Assembly: GCA_009787405.1 (NCBI GenBank) | Contig: WRGA01000124.1 | Location: 1 to 64,000 of the forward strand | Length of the DNA: 64,000 nt | Source: Candidatus Azobacteroides sp. | GTDB taxonomy: Bacteria; Bacteroidota; Bacteroidia; Bacteroidales; WRGA01 | Direction: 5' to 3' | In this document: positions 1 to 8,922 of the stretch, one piece after another | How the letters are laid out: each line of letters opens with the position of its first letter | Numbering within the stretch: position 1 is the stretch's first letter | Translations under genes and position numbers: made by a program | Notes under the pieces: model-generated | Database searches by the model: none | Seen by the model: the letters and a program-made list of their open reading frames with translations, nothing else | Told to the model about the DNA's origin: nothing

Positions 1-599
1 TGCAAAATAAAATATCCGGCGCAGGGCATCAAAATGAATGAATAATATGTGAGTGCGGATACCTTTTCTCTTCAAAATCGGAGCGTTGATATCCGGGCAC
101 GAAGATAAGTTAATAAAATGTAACAAAAAAAAAAAAAAATCAATTTATGTTAATATGCCTGAGAGCGGCTTATTTGCGCGAAAGAAAGCTGTTTTTCGGT
201 TCACGCGACTCTCGTGGAGTTAATAAAAACACGTGATAATCGTGCTTGCGGGAATATCAGGGTATAAAAAATCAATGGAAAAGATGCGGGAAAAACGAGT
301 TCGGGTTGTTGTTTTTTATGAAGTCTGTTATTAAATGTAAGGATATTTTTAGTTAATTTTAAAAAACGGGGAAAATGAGTCGTGTCTTGTCCGGGAAATA
401 ATTGAATAATCCGATATTGGGGTTCGCATATTGAGGTTCGCACAGATTTCACGGATTTCACAGATTTTTTTGAGGGAATGAGGGGAGGTTGATTGGGTTT
501 GCACCGGCTGCCAAAGCAGTTTTCAGGGAATAAGGGGCTTATCCCGCCGTGACGGACATGTTGTCCGATAAACGGAACTCCTGAATGGGAATTATTCTG
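1..599. other. Gene-free left edge with short repeats
   Basis: No convincing gene is visible. The stretch contains a run of about 14 A at 125-138, a short iterated motif around 438-466 (ATTTCACGG followed by ATTTCACAG, a form often dispersed in Bacteroidetes genomes), and a 15-base near-palindrome CGGACATGTTGTCCG at 553-567. The surrounding 541-575 sequence recurs in inverted form near 36541-36600. An 86-codon open frame on the minus strand (201-461) starts inside the iterated motif and has no family resemblance, so it is not called. Confidence 0.6.
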
Positions 600-1484
600 T
601 CAAACCCTGCCTTTTCTATCCGCCAGATATACGCCCGAAATAATCAGTACTGCTCCGACAAAGGCGATAAAAGTAATCCGTTCGCCCAAAATCAACGCCG
701 AAGCGATAAATGTGATCACAGGAATCGTATACACATAGTTCGTTGTTTTGACGGCTCCCAAATACTTCAGACACAAATTCCACAAAACATAACAAGCCAA
801 GGAAGCGGCAAAACCCAAATACAGTAAATTCCCGAGGACTTCGGGCTTGAAAAGAATTTGAGGGTCAACGGTCAACGGGGTAACTAAAAACACCGGCAGT
901 ATCGTCAATAATCCATAGAAAAAAACTTTCCGGGTAATGAAAAACGTGGAATATCTGTTATCCAGATGTTTCAACACCATGGTGTAAATTCCCCATACCA
1001 GAGCAGCGGAAAAAGTAAGCAGATCGCCGAGCGGATTGATTTTCAAGATAAAACTTCCGTTAAAAACGACCAATGCGACACCGGCCAATGCAATAAAAGA
1101 GCCGAGCATCCGGTTTTTGGTCAAACGTTCGTTCTTCAAGATGAAATGAGAAAGAATTGCCGTCAAAACAGGGGCTGTACAAACAATCAGCGCAACATTG
1201 GAAGCCAAGGTGATTTTAAGTGCGGTATTTTCGGCAAGAAAGTAGAGAGAACCGCCGCACAGCCCGCAAACAACAAGCAACAATTCGTCTTTGACGCTTT
1301 TTGCGAACAGTTTCCGCGACCCGAAAAACCAAATTCCGATATAGGCCGATAAAAAGCGGTAAAACAAAATATCCTTCGGATCGAGTCCGTCGGCAAGCAA
1401 TACCTTTGTAGAAATAAACGTGGTTCCCCAAATAACGGCGACAGATAAAGCGATTAAATGATATTTCCCTTTTCCGGAATTCAT
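600..1484 (-). CDS. EamA/DMT-family membrane exporter
   Basis: A 294-residue, highly hydrophobic protein with the two-fold repeated EamA architecture (about ten predicted transmembrane helices, two five-helix halves) of the drug/metabolite transporter superfamily. The first helix carries the WGTTF-type motif typical of EamA proteins (residues 19-23). Members export amino acids, nucleotides or other small metabolites across the inner membrane; the substrate here cannot be told. The start codon overlaps the stop of the upstream ABC ATPase gene by four bases (ATGA at 1481-1484), so the two are probably translationally coupled in a proS-ATPase-exporter transcription unit. Confidence 0.88.
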   Translation of the reverse strand: MNSGKGKYHLIALSVAVIWGTTFISTKVLLADGLDPKDILFYRFLSAYIGIWFFGSRKLFAKSVKDELLLVVCGLCGGSLYFLAENTALKITLASNVALIVCTAPVLTAILSHFILKNERLTKNRMLGSFIALAGVALVVFNGSFILKINPLGDLLTFSAALVWGIYTMVLKHLDNRYSTFFITRKVFFYGLLTILPVFLVTPLTVDPQILFKPEVLGNLLYLGFAASLACYVLWNLCLKYLGAVKTTNYVYTIPVITFIASALILGERITFIAFVGAVLIISGVYLADRKGRV

Positions 1485-2143
1485 GCTTCCCCGGTCACGA
1501 TTCGTCCGTCTTTCATTTTAATGATTCTGTCCGATCGTCCGGCCAATGCTTCATCATGTGTTACGATCACAAATGTCTGTCCGAATTTTTCCCGTAATTC
1601 GAAAAATAAATTATGCAGTTCCTCTTTATTTTTAGAGTCGAGACTGCCCGAAGGTTCATCCGCAAGAATGACGCACGGATTGTTGATCAGCGCCCGGGCC
1701 ACCGCAACACGCTGTTTTTCACCGCCCGACAATTCGGCAGGTTTATGTTCCATACGATCCTTCAGATTCAAATAAGACAATAGCCCACCGGCCCTTTTTT
1801 CGACATCGGAGGTTTTATTTCCGGCAATCAGTCCGGGAATCATTACATTCTCCAACGCCGTAAATTCAGGCAGCAGTTGATGAAATTGAAAAATAAACCC
1901 GATATTTTGGTTCCGGAAAAAAGACAAGTTTTTTTCTTTCAGTTTTTGCACCCGGATATTATTTATCATCACCTCTCCGGCATCCGGTTCATCCAATGTT
2001 CCGATAATTTGAAGCAAAGTGGTCTTACCCGCACCGCTGGGGCCGGCAATCGCCACAATTTCCCCCGCGGCGATTTCGATATCGATCCCTTTCAGCACCT
2101 GCAAATTTCCGAAGCTTTTGGTTATATTTCGAGTACTTATCAT
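1481..2143 (-). CDS. ABC transporter ATP-binding protein, LolD-like
   Basis: A roughly 220-residue stand-alone ABC ATPase. The Walker A motif GPSGAGKT, the Q-loop (QFHQ), the LSGGE signature, Walker B (VILADE) and the H-loop histidine (VTHDEA) are all intact and correctly spaced. Length and sequence fit the LolD/MacB/FtsE subfamily, which powers lipoprotein release or efflux with FtsX-type permeases; no permease is next to it here, which is common in Bacteroidetes for LolD homologues. I chose the ATG at 2143 rather than a TTG nine bases upstream. It lies 17 bases after the end of proS and overlaps the EamA gene by four bases. Confidence 0.85.
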   Translation of the reverse strand: MISTRNITKSFGNLQVLKGIDIEIAAGEIVAIAGPSGAGKTTLLQIIGTLDEPDAGEVMINNIRVQKLKEKNLSFFRNQNIGFIFQFHQLLPEFTALENVMIPGLIAGNKTSDVEKRAGGLLSYLNLKDRMEHKPAELSGGEKQRVAVARALINNPCVILADEPSGSLDSKNKEELHNLFFELREKFGQTFVIVTHDEALAGRSDRIIKMKDGRIVTGEA

Positions 2144-2160
2144 ATCGGTCAATCAAGTTA

Positions 2161-3642
2161 TCAATAAGCCCTTGCAAATACAACCCTCCGGGCGGAAGGC
2201 TTTCCGGTCACCATACACTTACCCGGCGTTTGATCTCCTTCCAACGGAATACACCGAATGGTGGCTTTCGTTTCCTCTTTGACAAGCTCTTCCGTTTCGG
2301 GAGTTCCGTCCCAATGGGCAAGAATAAATCCGCCTTTTTCTATTTGCACTTTAAATTCATCATACGAATCCACCTTTACCGTATTGGCGGCACGATAATC
2401 AAATGCCTTTTTGAAGATGTTTTTTTGAATGTCGTCCAACAATTGACCGACATATTGTTCGATATTATCGCAGGAAACAGTCTCTTTAGTCAATGTATCC
2501 CTGCGGGCAACTTCGACCGTATTGTTTTCCAGGTCGCGTCCGCCCATCGCCAAGCGCACGGGAACACCTTTCAATTCATACTCGGCAAATTTCCAGCCCG
2601 GTTTTTTATTATCCGAATGATCATATTTCACGGAAATACCCGAACTTCTAAGTTTAGCCGTGATTCCGGCAACTTTTTCATTTATCCGCGACAATTGCTC
2701 TTCATTTTTATAAATGGGAACGATCACCACCTGATAAGGAGCCAGCTTGGGCGGAAGTACCAATCCGTTGTCATCGGAATGAGTCATGACCAACGCCCCC
2801 ATCAAACGAGTGGAAACCCCCCAGGATGTCGCCCAAACATAATCCTGCGTTCCGTTTTTCGCGGTAAACATCACATCAAACGCTTTGGCAAAATTTTGTC
2901 CCAAGAAATGAGAAGTACCCGCCTGCAACGCTTTTCCGTCTTGCATCAGCGCCTCAATGGCAAACGTTTCCACAGCACCGGCAAAACGTTCGCTTGCCGA
3001 TTTCACCCCTTTCAGTACCGGAACAGCCATGAAATTTTCGGCAAACGCAGCATATACTTCAAGCATTTGATGCGCTTCGGCTTCGGCTTCTTCGCGTGTG
3101 GCATGAGCAGTATGACCTTCCTGCCACAAAAATTCGGCTGTACGGAGAAACAATCGCGTGCGCATCTCCCAACGAACCACATTGGCCCATTGATTGCAAA
3201 GAATCGGCAAATCGCGATACGATTGTATCCAATTTTTATACGTATTCCAAATAATGGTTTCGGAAGTCGGACGAACAATCAGTTCTTCCTCCAATTTCGC
3301 ATCAGGATCCACGATCACCCCTTTTCCGTCGGGACTGTTTTTAAGACGATAATGCGTCACGACCGCACATTCTTTGGCAAAACCTTCTACGTGATCGGCT
3401 TCTTTGCTCAAAAAGGATTTGGGAATAAACAACGGGAAATAAGCATTCACATGCCCGGTTTCTTTAAACATACGGTCTAATTCCTGCTGCATTTTTTCCC
3501 AAATTGCATATCCGTAAGGTTTAATCACCATGCATCCCCGCACGGCGGAATTTTCGGCCAGATCAGCTTTAACAACCAAATCCTGATACCATCGGGAAAA
3601 ATTCTCTGCTCTGGGTGTAAGCTCTTTAATTTCTTTTGCCAT
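2161..3642 (-). CDS. proS: Prolyl-tRNA synthetase, archaeal/eukaryal-type
   Basis: A 493-residue class II aminoacyl-tRNA synthetase that charges tRNA-Pro with proline. Its length, the absence of the bacterial INS editing insertion, and the C-terminal extension ending in a tyrosine (FARAY) identify the short archaeal/eukaryal-type ProRS used by Bacteroidetes. Class II features are visible: the RPTSE motif (residue about 125) followed by the motif-2 region [15 protein letters not shown], and the QEGHTAH loop. The ATG at 3642 is followed directly by the family's usual N-terminus. It is the first gene of a minus-strand unit with the ATPase and exporter. Confidence 0.95.
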   Translation of the reverse strand: MAKEIKELTPRAENFSRWYQDLVVKADLAENSAVRGCMVIKPYGYAIWEKMQQELDRMFKETGHVNAYFPLFIPKSFLSKEADHVEGFAKECAVVTHYRLKNSPDGKGVIVDPDAKLEEELIVRPTSETIIWNTYKNWIQSYRDLPILCNQWANVVRWEMRTRLFLRTAEFLWQEGHTAHATREEAEAEAHQMLEVYAAFAENFMAVPVLKGVKSASERFAGAVETFAIEALMQDGKALQAGTSHFLGQNFAKAFDVMFTAKNGTQDYVWATSWGVSTRLMGALVMTHSDDNGLVLPPKLAPYQVVIVPIYKNEEQLSRINEKVAGITAKLRSSGISVKYDHSDNKKPGWKFAEYELKGVPVRLAMGGRDLENNTVEVARRDTLTKETVSCDNIEQYVGQLLDDIQKNIFKKAFDYRAANTVKVDSYDEFKVQIEKGGFILAHWDGTPETEELVKEETKATIRCIPLEGDQTPGKCMVTGKPSARRVVFARAY

Positions 3643-3699
3643 TATTTTAATCGATTATGATGGAATTTATAAAGAAAGATACATTGTGCTTTGTGCATT

Positions 3700-3826
3700 A
3701 TAAGTACACGGCAGAATTTAATATCCACTATTTTAAACGCTAAGGCGCAAAGACGCAAAGTTTAAATTCTTTGTGTCTTTGCCTCTTCGTGTTTAAAATA
3801 TAAACCGGTTTTTACGACATGCTTAT
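3700..3826 (+). repeat. Palindromic interspersed element, copy 1
   Basis: A 127 bp full-length copy. The outer ends form an imperfect inverted pair (ATAAGTACACGGCAGAA on the left, TTTTTACGACATGCTTAT on the right). The centre holds a long imperfect hairpin built of AAACGCTAAGGCGCAAAGACGC and TCTTTGTGTCTTTGCC...GTTTAAAATATAAA arms around the conserved core AGTTTAAATTCTTTGTG. The same element occurs at eight other sites in this window. It encodes nothing recognisable. Confidence 0.85.
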
Positions 3827-3952
3827 CTTTCAAAAATTTGTACAAAAGTATAAAAAAAACCACTGCCGGCCGAGTAAAAATGTTACGCCCTCTTTTTCGT
3901 ACCCTTTTTACCCGCAAATTTTTGTCGGCCGGTAATGAAAAACAATGATAAG

Positions 3953-4269
3953 TTATTTATTTATCATGATTATCGGATGTTATGTCCGACTCTCCCTGCA
4001 GGGAGATGTAAAAAATGTGTCAATGTTTCTAAAAATATTCGTCCTTTTTTGGCCCGTCGGGGCAAAATGTTTTCTTCTTCACATTACGTTCCTGACGGGA
4101 CTTTGGTTGACGGAGGAATTCTCCTTTTTACCAATATGTTGTCCCTAATGGGACAGAAAACAATGTTTCCGGAACGTAATTTTCAAAAAAAACGAATATT
4201 ACATTTTTACACCCCATTTGGGGGATAGGCAGGTGCAACATCCGATAATCATTTTATTTATTTATCATG
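3953..4269. mobile_element. MITE-like element with 16 bp terminal inverted repeats
   Basis: The element proper runs 3966-4252 (287 bp). Its ends are a perfect 16 bp inverted repeat: ATGATTATCGGATGTT at 3966-3981 and its complement at 4237-4252. It is flanked by a 16 bp direct repeat TTATTTATTTATCATG at 3953-3968 and 4254-4269, a possible target duplication that overlaps the inverted ends by three bases and reaches into the last codons of hemH. Inside are short palindromes such as TCTCCCTGCAGGGAGA (3991-4006) and GTCCCTAATGGGAC (4141-4154). No transposase is encoded, so movement would have to be in trans. Confidence 0.6.
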
Positions 4270-5284
4270 CCTGAATAAAAGGATGCGTCGTAATCATTTC
4301 CGCCAATGCCTGCACCCATTCTTCGTCATCATTCAGGCATTCGACCGGTTGCAGGCATTTTCCGCCGTGTTTTCGGAACAGGTCGTTGTATTCGACACCT
4401 AATTCCATTGTCGTTTCCAGACAGTCGGCAACAAAAGACGGAGAAACAATCAGGATGCGTTTATTTCCTTTTTCCGCTTCGGAAATCAAAACATCTCCGG
4501 TTGCCGGTTGCAGCCAATTTTTTCCCATTTGCGATTGAAAAGAGGTCAAATAGTCGTCTTTTTTCAGCTTCAAATCCCGGGCAATCAATCCGGAAGTTTC
4601 GTAACAGGCCGCTTTGTAACAAAAGCCCGAATTTTCGGGTGTTTTTTCGGAACAATTGCATCCGGATTGACCAGCCCGGGCATGAACTTTGTTAATCTGC
4701 CTCAACGGAAGAGAATGATAGGAAAATATCACCCGGTCATAGTCCGCCGGATTATATTTCCGGATTTTGTTTGATAAACATTCAATAAATAAAGGATGAT
4801 CATGAAAATTCCGGATGATCTGCAATTCAACTTTTTTATCAAGCCGCCCGGCTATATCTTCCGCTTTTTCGATGGAACTTAATGTCACCGCTTCGGCATA
4901 TTGAGGATATTGCGGAAAAACGAGAATGCGTTCGTATTTGTCTCCGATTATCTGTTGCAATGCGGTTTTCAAAGAAGGATTTCCGTAACGCATAGCCGAA
5001 AATGCCCGGTAATTTGAGGGCAAAATCTCATTCAGTTTTTTCTCGACGGAAAGCGAACAGGTTAACAAAGGGGACGGTTTTCCGTTAAAATATTCCGCAT
5101 ATTTTTTCGACGACGCACGAACCCGAAACGGAATAATCACCAAATTCACCAACAATTTCCGGATGATAAACGGCAAATCAATCACCCGCACATCGTTCAG
5201 CATGCGATATAAGAACCCGGCTACCTTTCTTGGGGAAGCATTTTCGGGCGAACCGAGATTAATTAACAGTACCGCAATTTTCAT
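4265..5284 (-). CDS. hemH: Ferrochelatase
   Basis: A 339-residue HemH, which inserts ferrous iron into protoporphyrin IX to make haem. The N-terminus (MKIAVLLINLGSPENAS) is the family's classic opening and sets the start at 5284 instead of an upstream in-frame codon. The catalytic histidine sits in SYHSLPLRQI, and the C-terminal SPSFVADCLETTMELGVEY block, with the conserved glutamates, is present. The cysteine-rich segment CNCSEKTPENSGFCYKAAC is longer than in E. coli HemH and could bind a metal cluster as in some other bacterial ferrochelatases; that is inference. The gene stands alone with its 3' end against the MITE-like element. Confidence 0.95.
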   Translation of the reverse strand: MKIAVLLINLGSPENASPRKVAGFLYRMLNDVRVIDLPFIIRKLLVNLVIIPFRVRASSKKYAEYFNGKPSPLLTCSLSVEKKLNEILPSNYRAFSAMRYGNPSLKTALQQIIGDKYERILVFPQYPQYAEAVTLSSIEKAEDIAGRLDKKVELQIIRNFHDHPLFIECLSNKIRKYNPADYDRVIFSYHSLPLRQINKVHARAGQSGCNCSEKTPENSGFCYKAACYETSGLIARDLKLKKDDYLTSFQSQMGKNWLQPATGDVLISEAEKGNKRILIVSPSFVADCLETTMELGVEYNDLFRKHGGKCLQPVECLNDDEEWVQALAEMITTHPFIQA

Positions 5285-5350
5285 GAAGGAATGAAGATTA
5301 AATATCTGAATTATCAAGAAAAAATCAGATCATCCGGTTATTCAGTTATT

Positions 5351-6571
5351 TCAAAACATGGAAACCACCCGTTTAAGACCGGCAACCAAGCTGTCTATTT
5401 CTTCTTTGGTGTTGTAAAAGGCGAAAGAAGCGCGAACGGTTCCTTCCACGCCCAAAATATGGATCAGCGGTTCGGCGCAATGGTGCCCGGTGCGCACGGC
5501 GATTCCGAGTTTATCGAGCAACATTCCCGTATCGTAATGATGAATGCCGTCGAGCAGGAACGAAATGACGCTGCTTTTCCGGTCTGCCGTTCCGAAAATC
5601 CGCATGCGGTCTATTTTTAGAAATTCTTGAGTCGCATAATGCAACAATTCATTCTCGTATGCTTCTATGTTTTCCAAGCCGAGTGCCGTCAGGTAATCCA
5701 ACGCCGCGGCCAATCCGGTGGAACCGATATAATCGGGCGTTCCCGCTTCGAATTTAAACGGAATATCATTATAAACCGTTTTTTCGAACGAAACGCTTGA
5801 AATCATTTCACCTCCGCCTTGATACGGAGGAAGTTCCCGAAGGTATTTTTCTTTTCCGTATAACACTCCGATGCCGGTGGGGCCGTAAACCTTATGCGAC
5901 GAAAAAACAAAAAAATCGGCATCCAAATCCTGCACATCAATATGCAGATGAGGAATCGATTGCGCCCCGTCAATCAGAACGGGTATATTTTCGGCATGTG
6001 CTTTTGCGATGATTTCTTTGACCGGATTGATTGTTCCCAATACATTGGACACATGAGTCACCGAAACCAGCCGGGTTTTTTCCGACAATAACTTTTCAAA
6101 CGCCTCTAATTTTAACTCGCCCTTTTCATTGATCGGAATGAATTTTAAGGTCAATCCTTTCCTTTGCGCAAGCATTTGCCAAGGTACCATGTTGGAATGA
6201 TGTTCCTGTTCGGAAATGACAATTTCATCACCGGGCCTGCAAAATGCCTCCCCGAACGAAAACGCCACCAGATTAATGGCTTCCGTCGTTCCCCTCGTAA
6301 AAATAATTTCACGCAAATGTCGGGCATTGATAAACCGTTGAACCGTTTTCCGCGCATCTTCATGCGCTTGTGTCGCTTGTTGGCTCAAATAATGCACACC
6401 CCGGTGAATATTCGCATTCAGGGTCGTGTAAGCGTGCGTAATTTGCTCGATAACACACGACGGTTTTTGCGAAGTAGCCGCATTATCCAGATAAATCAAC
6501 GGCTTTCCGTATATTTCGGTTTTTAAAATCGGAAAGTCTTTCCGTATATTTTGAACATTAAACATTGACAT
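5351..6571 (-). CDS. sufS: Cysteine desulfurase, SufS type
   Basis: A 406-residue class V aminotransferase-fold enzyme that takes sulfur from cysteine for Fe-S cluster assembly. The PLP-binding lysine is K227 in FSSHKVYGPTG, the histidine block EQEHHSN is at 121-127, and the active-site cysteine is C365 in RTGHHCAEP, with the short loop and position of group II (SufS/CsdA) enzymes rather than IscS. Other suf genes are not adjacent here. Given the many Fe-S proteins in this window (QueG, HdrABC and partners) its product is likely in demand. Start at the first ATG; a second Met two codons on is an alternative. Confidence 0.93.
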   Translation of the reverse strand: MSMFNVQNIRKDFPILKTEIYGKPLIYLDNAATSQKPSCVIEQITHAYTTLNANIHRGVHYLSQQATQAHEDARKTVQRFINARHLREIIFTRGTTEAINLVAFSFGEAFCRPGDEIVISEQEHHSNMVPWQMLAQRKGLTLKFIPINEKGELKLEAFEKLLSEKTRLVSVTHVSNVLGTINPVKEIIAKAHAENIPVLIDGAQSIPHLHIDVQDLDADFFVFSSHKVYGPTGIGVLYGKEKYLRELPPYQGGGEMISSVSFEKTVYNDIPFKFEAGTPDYIGSTGLAAALDYLTALGLENIEAYENELLHYATQEFLKIDRMRIFGTADRKSSVISFLLDGIHHYDTGMLLDKLGIAVRTGHHCAEPLIHILGVEGTVRASFAFYNTKEEIDSLVAGLKRVVSMF

Positions 6572-6608
6572 TCTCGTTATTTATTTATCGATCGAAAGTG
6601 ATGATATT

Positions 6609-7643
6609 TTATCCCGGATAATTTTTCAACGCTTCGATCAGTATTTTATTTTCGGCGGCTGTTCCGACCGTGATCCGCAAACAGTCCGAACATAAGGCGG
6701 CATTGTTTCTGTTTCGCACGACAATTCCCCGATTCAGCAAATACCGGTAGATATTATCGGCATCGACGGTTTTCACCAAAATAAAGTTCGCATCAGAAGG
6801 ATACACTTTTGTCACGCATTTTAAAAGAGATAAATCGGCAGCCAGTTTTTCCCGTTCCGCCAATAATTCCTTCACCCGTTTTTTTACATCTTGATGCTTG
6901 TCTAACGCTTTCAACACATATTCTTGCGTCAGCATATTGATGTTGTACGGATATTTGATTTTATTCAGGACGGCTATGATTTCCTTTGCCGCAAAGGCCA
7001 TTCCCAAACGAACGGCCGCCATTCCCCAAGCTTTGGAAAATGTTTGTAAAATAACCGGATTCGGATAATCCGATAATTTCTTCGTCAATGATTCTTGAGA
7101 CGAAAAATCGATGTATGCTTCATCCAGAACCACAATTCCCGGAAAATTTTCAATGACCTTGATCACTTCGTCTCGATTGAGGCTGTTTCCGGTCGGATTG
7201 TTGGGCGAACAAAGAAAAATCAGTTTGGTGTGATCGTCGCATGCCTTCAAAATTTTATCGGCCTGAATGTCAAAATTTTCATCCGGTTCGACACACCGGT
7301 ATTCAACGGCATTCACCTCGGCGGCGACATGGTACATCCCGTAAGTGGGGTCAGGCAAGACGATATTGTCGACATGAGGTTCACAAAACACCCGGATCAT
7401 CAAATCGATCGGTTCGTCACTGCCCACTCCTAAAAAGATGCATTCAGGCGTTACCCCTTTGATTTCGGAGATTTTTTCTTTCACTTTCCATTGAAGCGGA
7501 TCGGGATAGCGGTTGTAAGGTGCATTGTACGGATTCTCATTGGCATCCAGATACACCGACGCTTCCCCTTTGAATTCGTCCCGTGCGGACGAATAAGGCT
7601 GCATTTCCTGAATATTTTTTCTGACAAGATATTTTATGTTCAT
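6609..7643 (-). CDS. hisC: Histidinol-phosphate aminotransferase
   Basis: A 344-residue fold-type I PLP aminotransferase of the HisC family, catalysing the imidazole-acetol phosphate to histidinol phosphate step of histidine synthesis. Seen: the N-terminal LDANENPYN motif that binds the phosphate substrate, SPNNPTGN, the DEAYIDF aspartate/tyrosine motif, and the PLP lysine in QTFSKAWGMAAVRLGMAF. The start was set at 7643 (MNIKYLVRKNIQEM) because the 16 codons before it are not family-like. It is 22 bp from mazG upstream and probably cotranscribed with it. The rest of the his operon is not in view, so a general aromatic-aminotransferase role is possible but less likely. Confidence 0.88.
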   Translation of the reverse strand: MNIKYLVRKNIQEMQPYSSARDEFKGEASVYLDANENPYNAPYNRYPDPLQWKVKEKISEIKGVTPECIFLGVGSDEPIDLMIRVFCEPHVDNIVLPDPTYGMYHVAAEVNAVEYRCVEPDENFDIQADKILKACDDHTKLIFLCSPNNPTGNSLNRDEVIKVIENFPGIVVLDEAYIDFSSQESLTKKLSDYPNPVILQTFSKAWGMAAVRLGMAFAAKEIIAVLNKIKYPYNINMLTQEYVLKALDKHQDVKKRVKELLAEREKLAADLSLLKCVTKVYPSDANFILVKTVDADNIYRYLLNRGIVVRNRNNAALCSDCLRITVGTAAENKILIEALKNYPG

Positions 7644-7665
7644 TCTAAATCTTAATTTTTTAAAT

Positions 7666-8451
7666 TCAAAGTCCTTTTGCTTTTCCTTCATTCCAGATTT
7701 CGTCCATTTCTTCCAATGTCATGTCTTTGAGAGAACGGCCTTTTTTCAGGGTGTTTTCTTCCAAATAATTGAAACGGCGGATAAATTTTTGATTGGTGCG
7801 TTCCAGCGCATTTTCGGGATTGATGTCGTAAAGGCGGGCGGCATTGATCAGACTGAAAAAAAGATCGCCGAATTCGTTTTCCATCTCTTGGATATTCATG
7901 TGATCGATTTCCTGTTGAAGTTCGGAATATTCTTCCCGCACTTTATCCCAAACCTGACTGCGTTCCGTCCAATCGAATCCGACATTACGGGCCTTATCCT
8001 GCATTCTGTAGGCTTTGATCAGGGAAGGAAGAGAAGCCGGAACGCCGTCCAACACCGATTTATTTCCGTTTTTTTCCTTCAGTTTGATCTGTTCCCAATT
8101 TTGTTCGACCTGCTCCGAATTGTCCACCGAAATTTCTCCGAACACATGGGGATGTCGGAAAATCAGTTTTTCACAAAGCGCATCACAAATGTCTTTCATG
8201 TCGAACCGTTTTTTTTCTTCCCCTATTTTGGCATAAAAAACAATGTGCAGCAAAACGTCTCCCAATTCTTTTTTCAAATTGTCGTCATCGTTTTTGATAA
8301 TGGCTTCGCTGAGTTCGTAAACTTCTTCGATGGTGTTTGCGCGCAGGCTTTCATTAGTCTGTTTCCGATCCCACGGACATTTTTCGCGCAATTCGTCCAA
8401 TATATCGAGCAATCGCCCGAAGGCCTGCATTTTTTGTTCTTTGGTATGCAT
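7666..8451 (-). CDS. mazG: Nucleoside triphosphate pyrophosphohydrolase MazG
   Basis: A 261-residue protein with two tandem MazG repeats. The first opens with the CPWDRKQTNESLR and EEVYELSEAI motif (the EExxE metal site) and is followed by KKELGDVLLHIVFYA; the second has the matching EEYSELQQEI and ENEFGDLFFSL. MazG hydrolyses NTPs to NMP and pyrophosphate and removes aberrant nucleotides; in E. coli it also lowers ppGpp. I placed the start at the ATG at 8451 (MHTKEQKMQ). A TAACTTTG promoter box on the minus strand lies at 8518-8525, suggesting a mazG-hisC transcript. Confidence 0.92.
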   Translation of the reverse strand: MHTKEQKMQAFGRLLDILDELREKCPWDRKQTNESLRANTIEEVYELSEAIIKNDDDNLKKELGDVLLHIVFYAKIGEEKKRFDMKDICDALCEKLIFRHPHVFGEISVDNSEQVEQNWEQIKLKEKNGNKSVLDGVPASLPSLIKAYRMQDKARNVGFDWTERSQVWDKVREEYSELQQEIDHMNIQEMENEFGDLFFSLINAARLYDINPENALERTNQKFIRRFNYLEENTLKKGRSLKDMTLEEMDEIWNEGKAKGL

Positions 8452-8517
8452 CTTTTCAGTTGAAAATTGATCATACCGGCAATTTTTGCCGGGCATGAAC
8501 AATCTGTTTGTCCTATG

Positions 8518-8525
8518 CAAAGTTA
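8518..8525 (-). promoter_or_regulatory. Bacteroidetes -7 promoter box for mazG-hisC
   Basis: TAACTTTG on the minus strand, matching the TAnnTTTG consensus, 67 bases upstream of the chosen mazG start. No clear -33 TTTG is visible at the expected distance. Confidence 0.5.
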
Positions 8526-8670
8526 GGAATTTAAGTTTATTGTTTGCCGAACCGGGAAGATTTTTTGTACGCCCATGAAGCAGAACAACAGGAAATCACC
8601 CGTATCCTGCAAAAAGAAACGGGAATTCAAAATAATAATTGACCCGAATGATTTTAACGATAAAATATGG

Positions 8671-8678
8671 TACTTTTG
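8671..8678 (+). promoter_or_regulatory. Candidate -7 promoter box upstream of the peptide transporter
   Basis: TACTTTTG matches the TAnnTTTG consensus, about 245 bases before the transporter start, which would give a long leader that includes the truncated palindromic repeat at 8832-8910. No good -33 box. Confidence 0.4.
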
Positions 8679-8831
8679 CAAAAATCAAAGCGATACGTTT
8701 TCAGATGAAAATAGAACAGCATCATTAGCGGATGACGTTCTTATTTCCCGCTTTCTTCAAAAAACGGAAGAAAGCAGCTGTATTCCCTTTATCGGCTGCA
8801 TCTGTTACCGGCTGCCGTTTTCAGGACAAGT

Positions 8832-8910
8832 CACAAAGAATTTAAACTGCGCGTCTTTCCGTCTTTGTGCCTTAGCGTTTAAAATATAAACTATTTTTTT
8901 CAACATATTT
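8832..8910 (+). repeat. Palindromic interspersed element, copy 2 (right half)
   Basis: Only the right half of the dispersed element is present: it begins inside the core (ACAAAGAATTTAAACTGCGCG), continues through TCTTTGTGCCTTAGCG and GTTTAAAATATAAAC, and ends near the degenerate terminus CAACATATTTAT, 13 bases before the transporter ATG. A 104-codon open frame running through it (8575-8889) is regarded as spurious. Confidence 0.7.
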
Positions 8911-8922
8911 ATTCATTTATAT

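Noticed and set aside
201..461. 86-codon minus-strand open frame
   Set aside because: It begins inside a short iterated motif, has no family resemblance or promoter, and lies in repeat-bearing intergenic DNA.
3935..4228. 97- and 67-codon open frames on the plus strand
   Set aside because: They lie within the MITE-like element and are composed of its hairpins; no protein family fits.
8575..8889. 104-codon plus-strand open frame before the peptide transporter
   Set aside because: Its 3' part is the dispersed palindromic repeat and its 5' part covers a promoter region; no recognisable domain.
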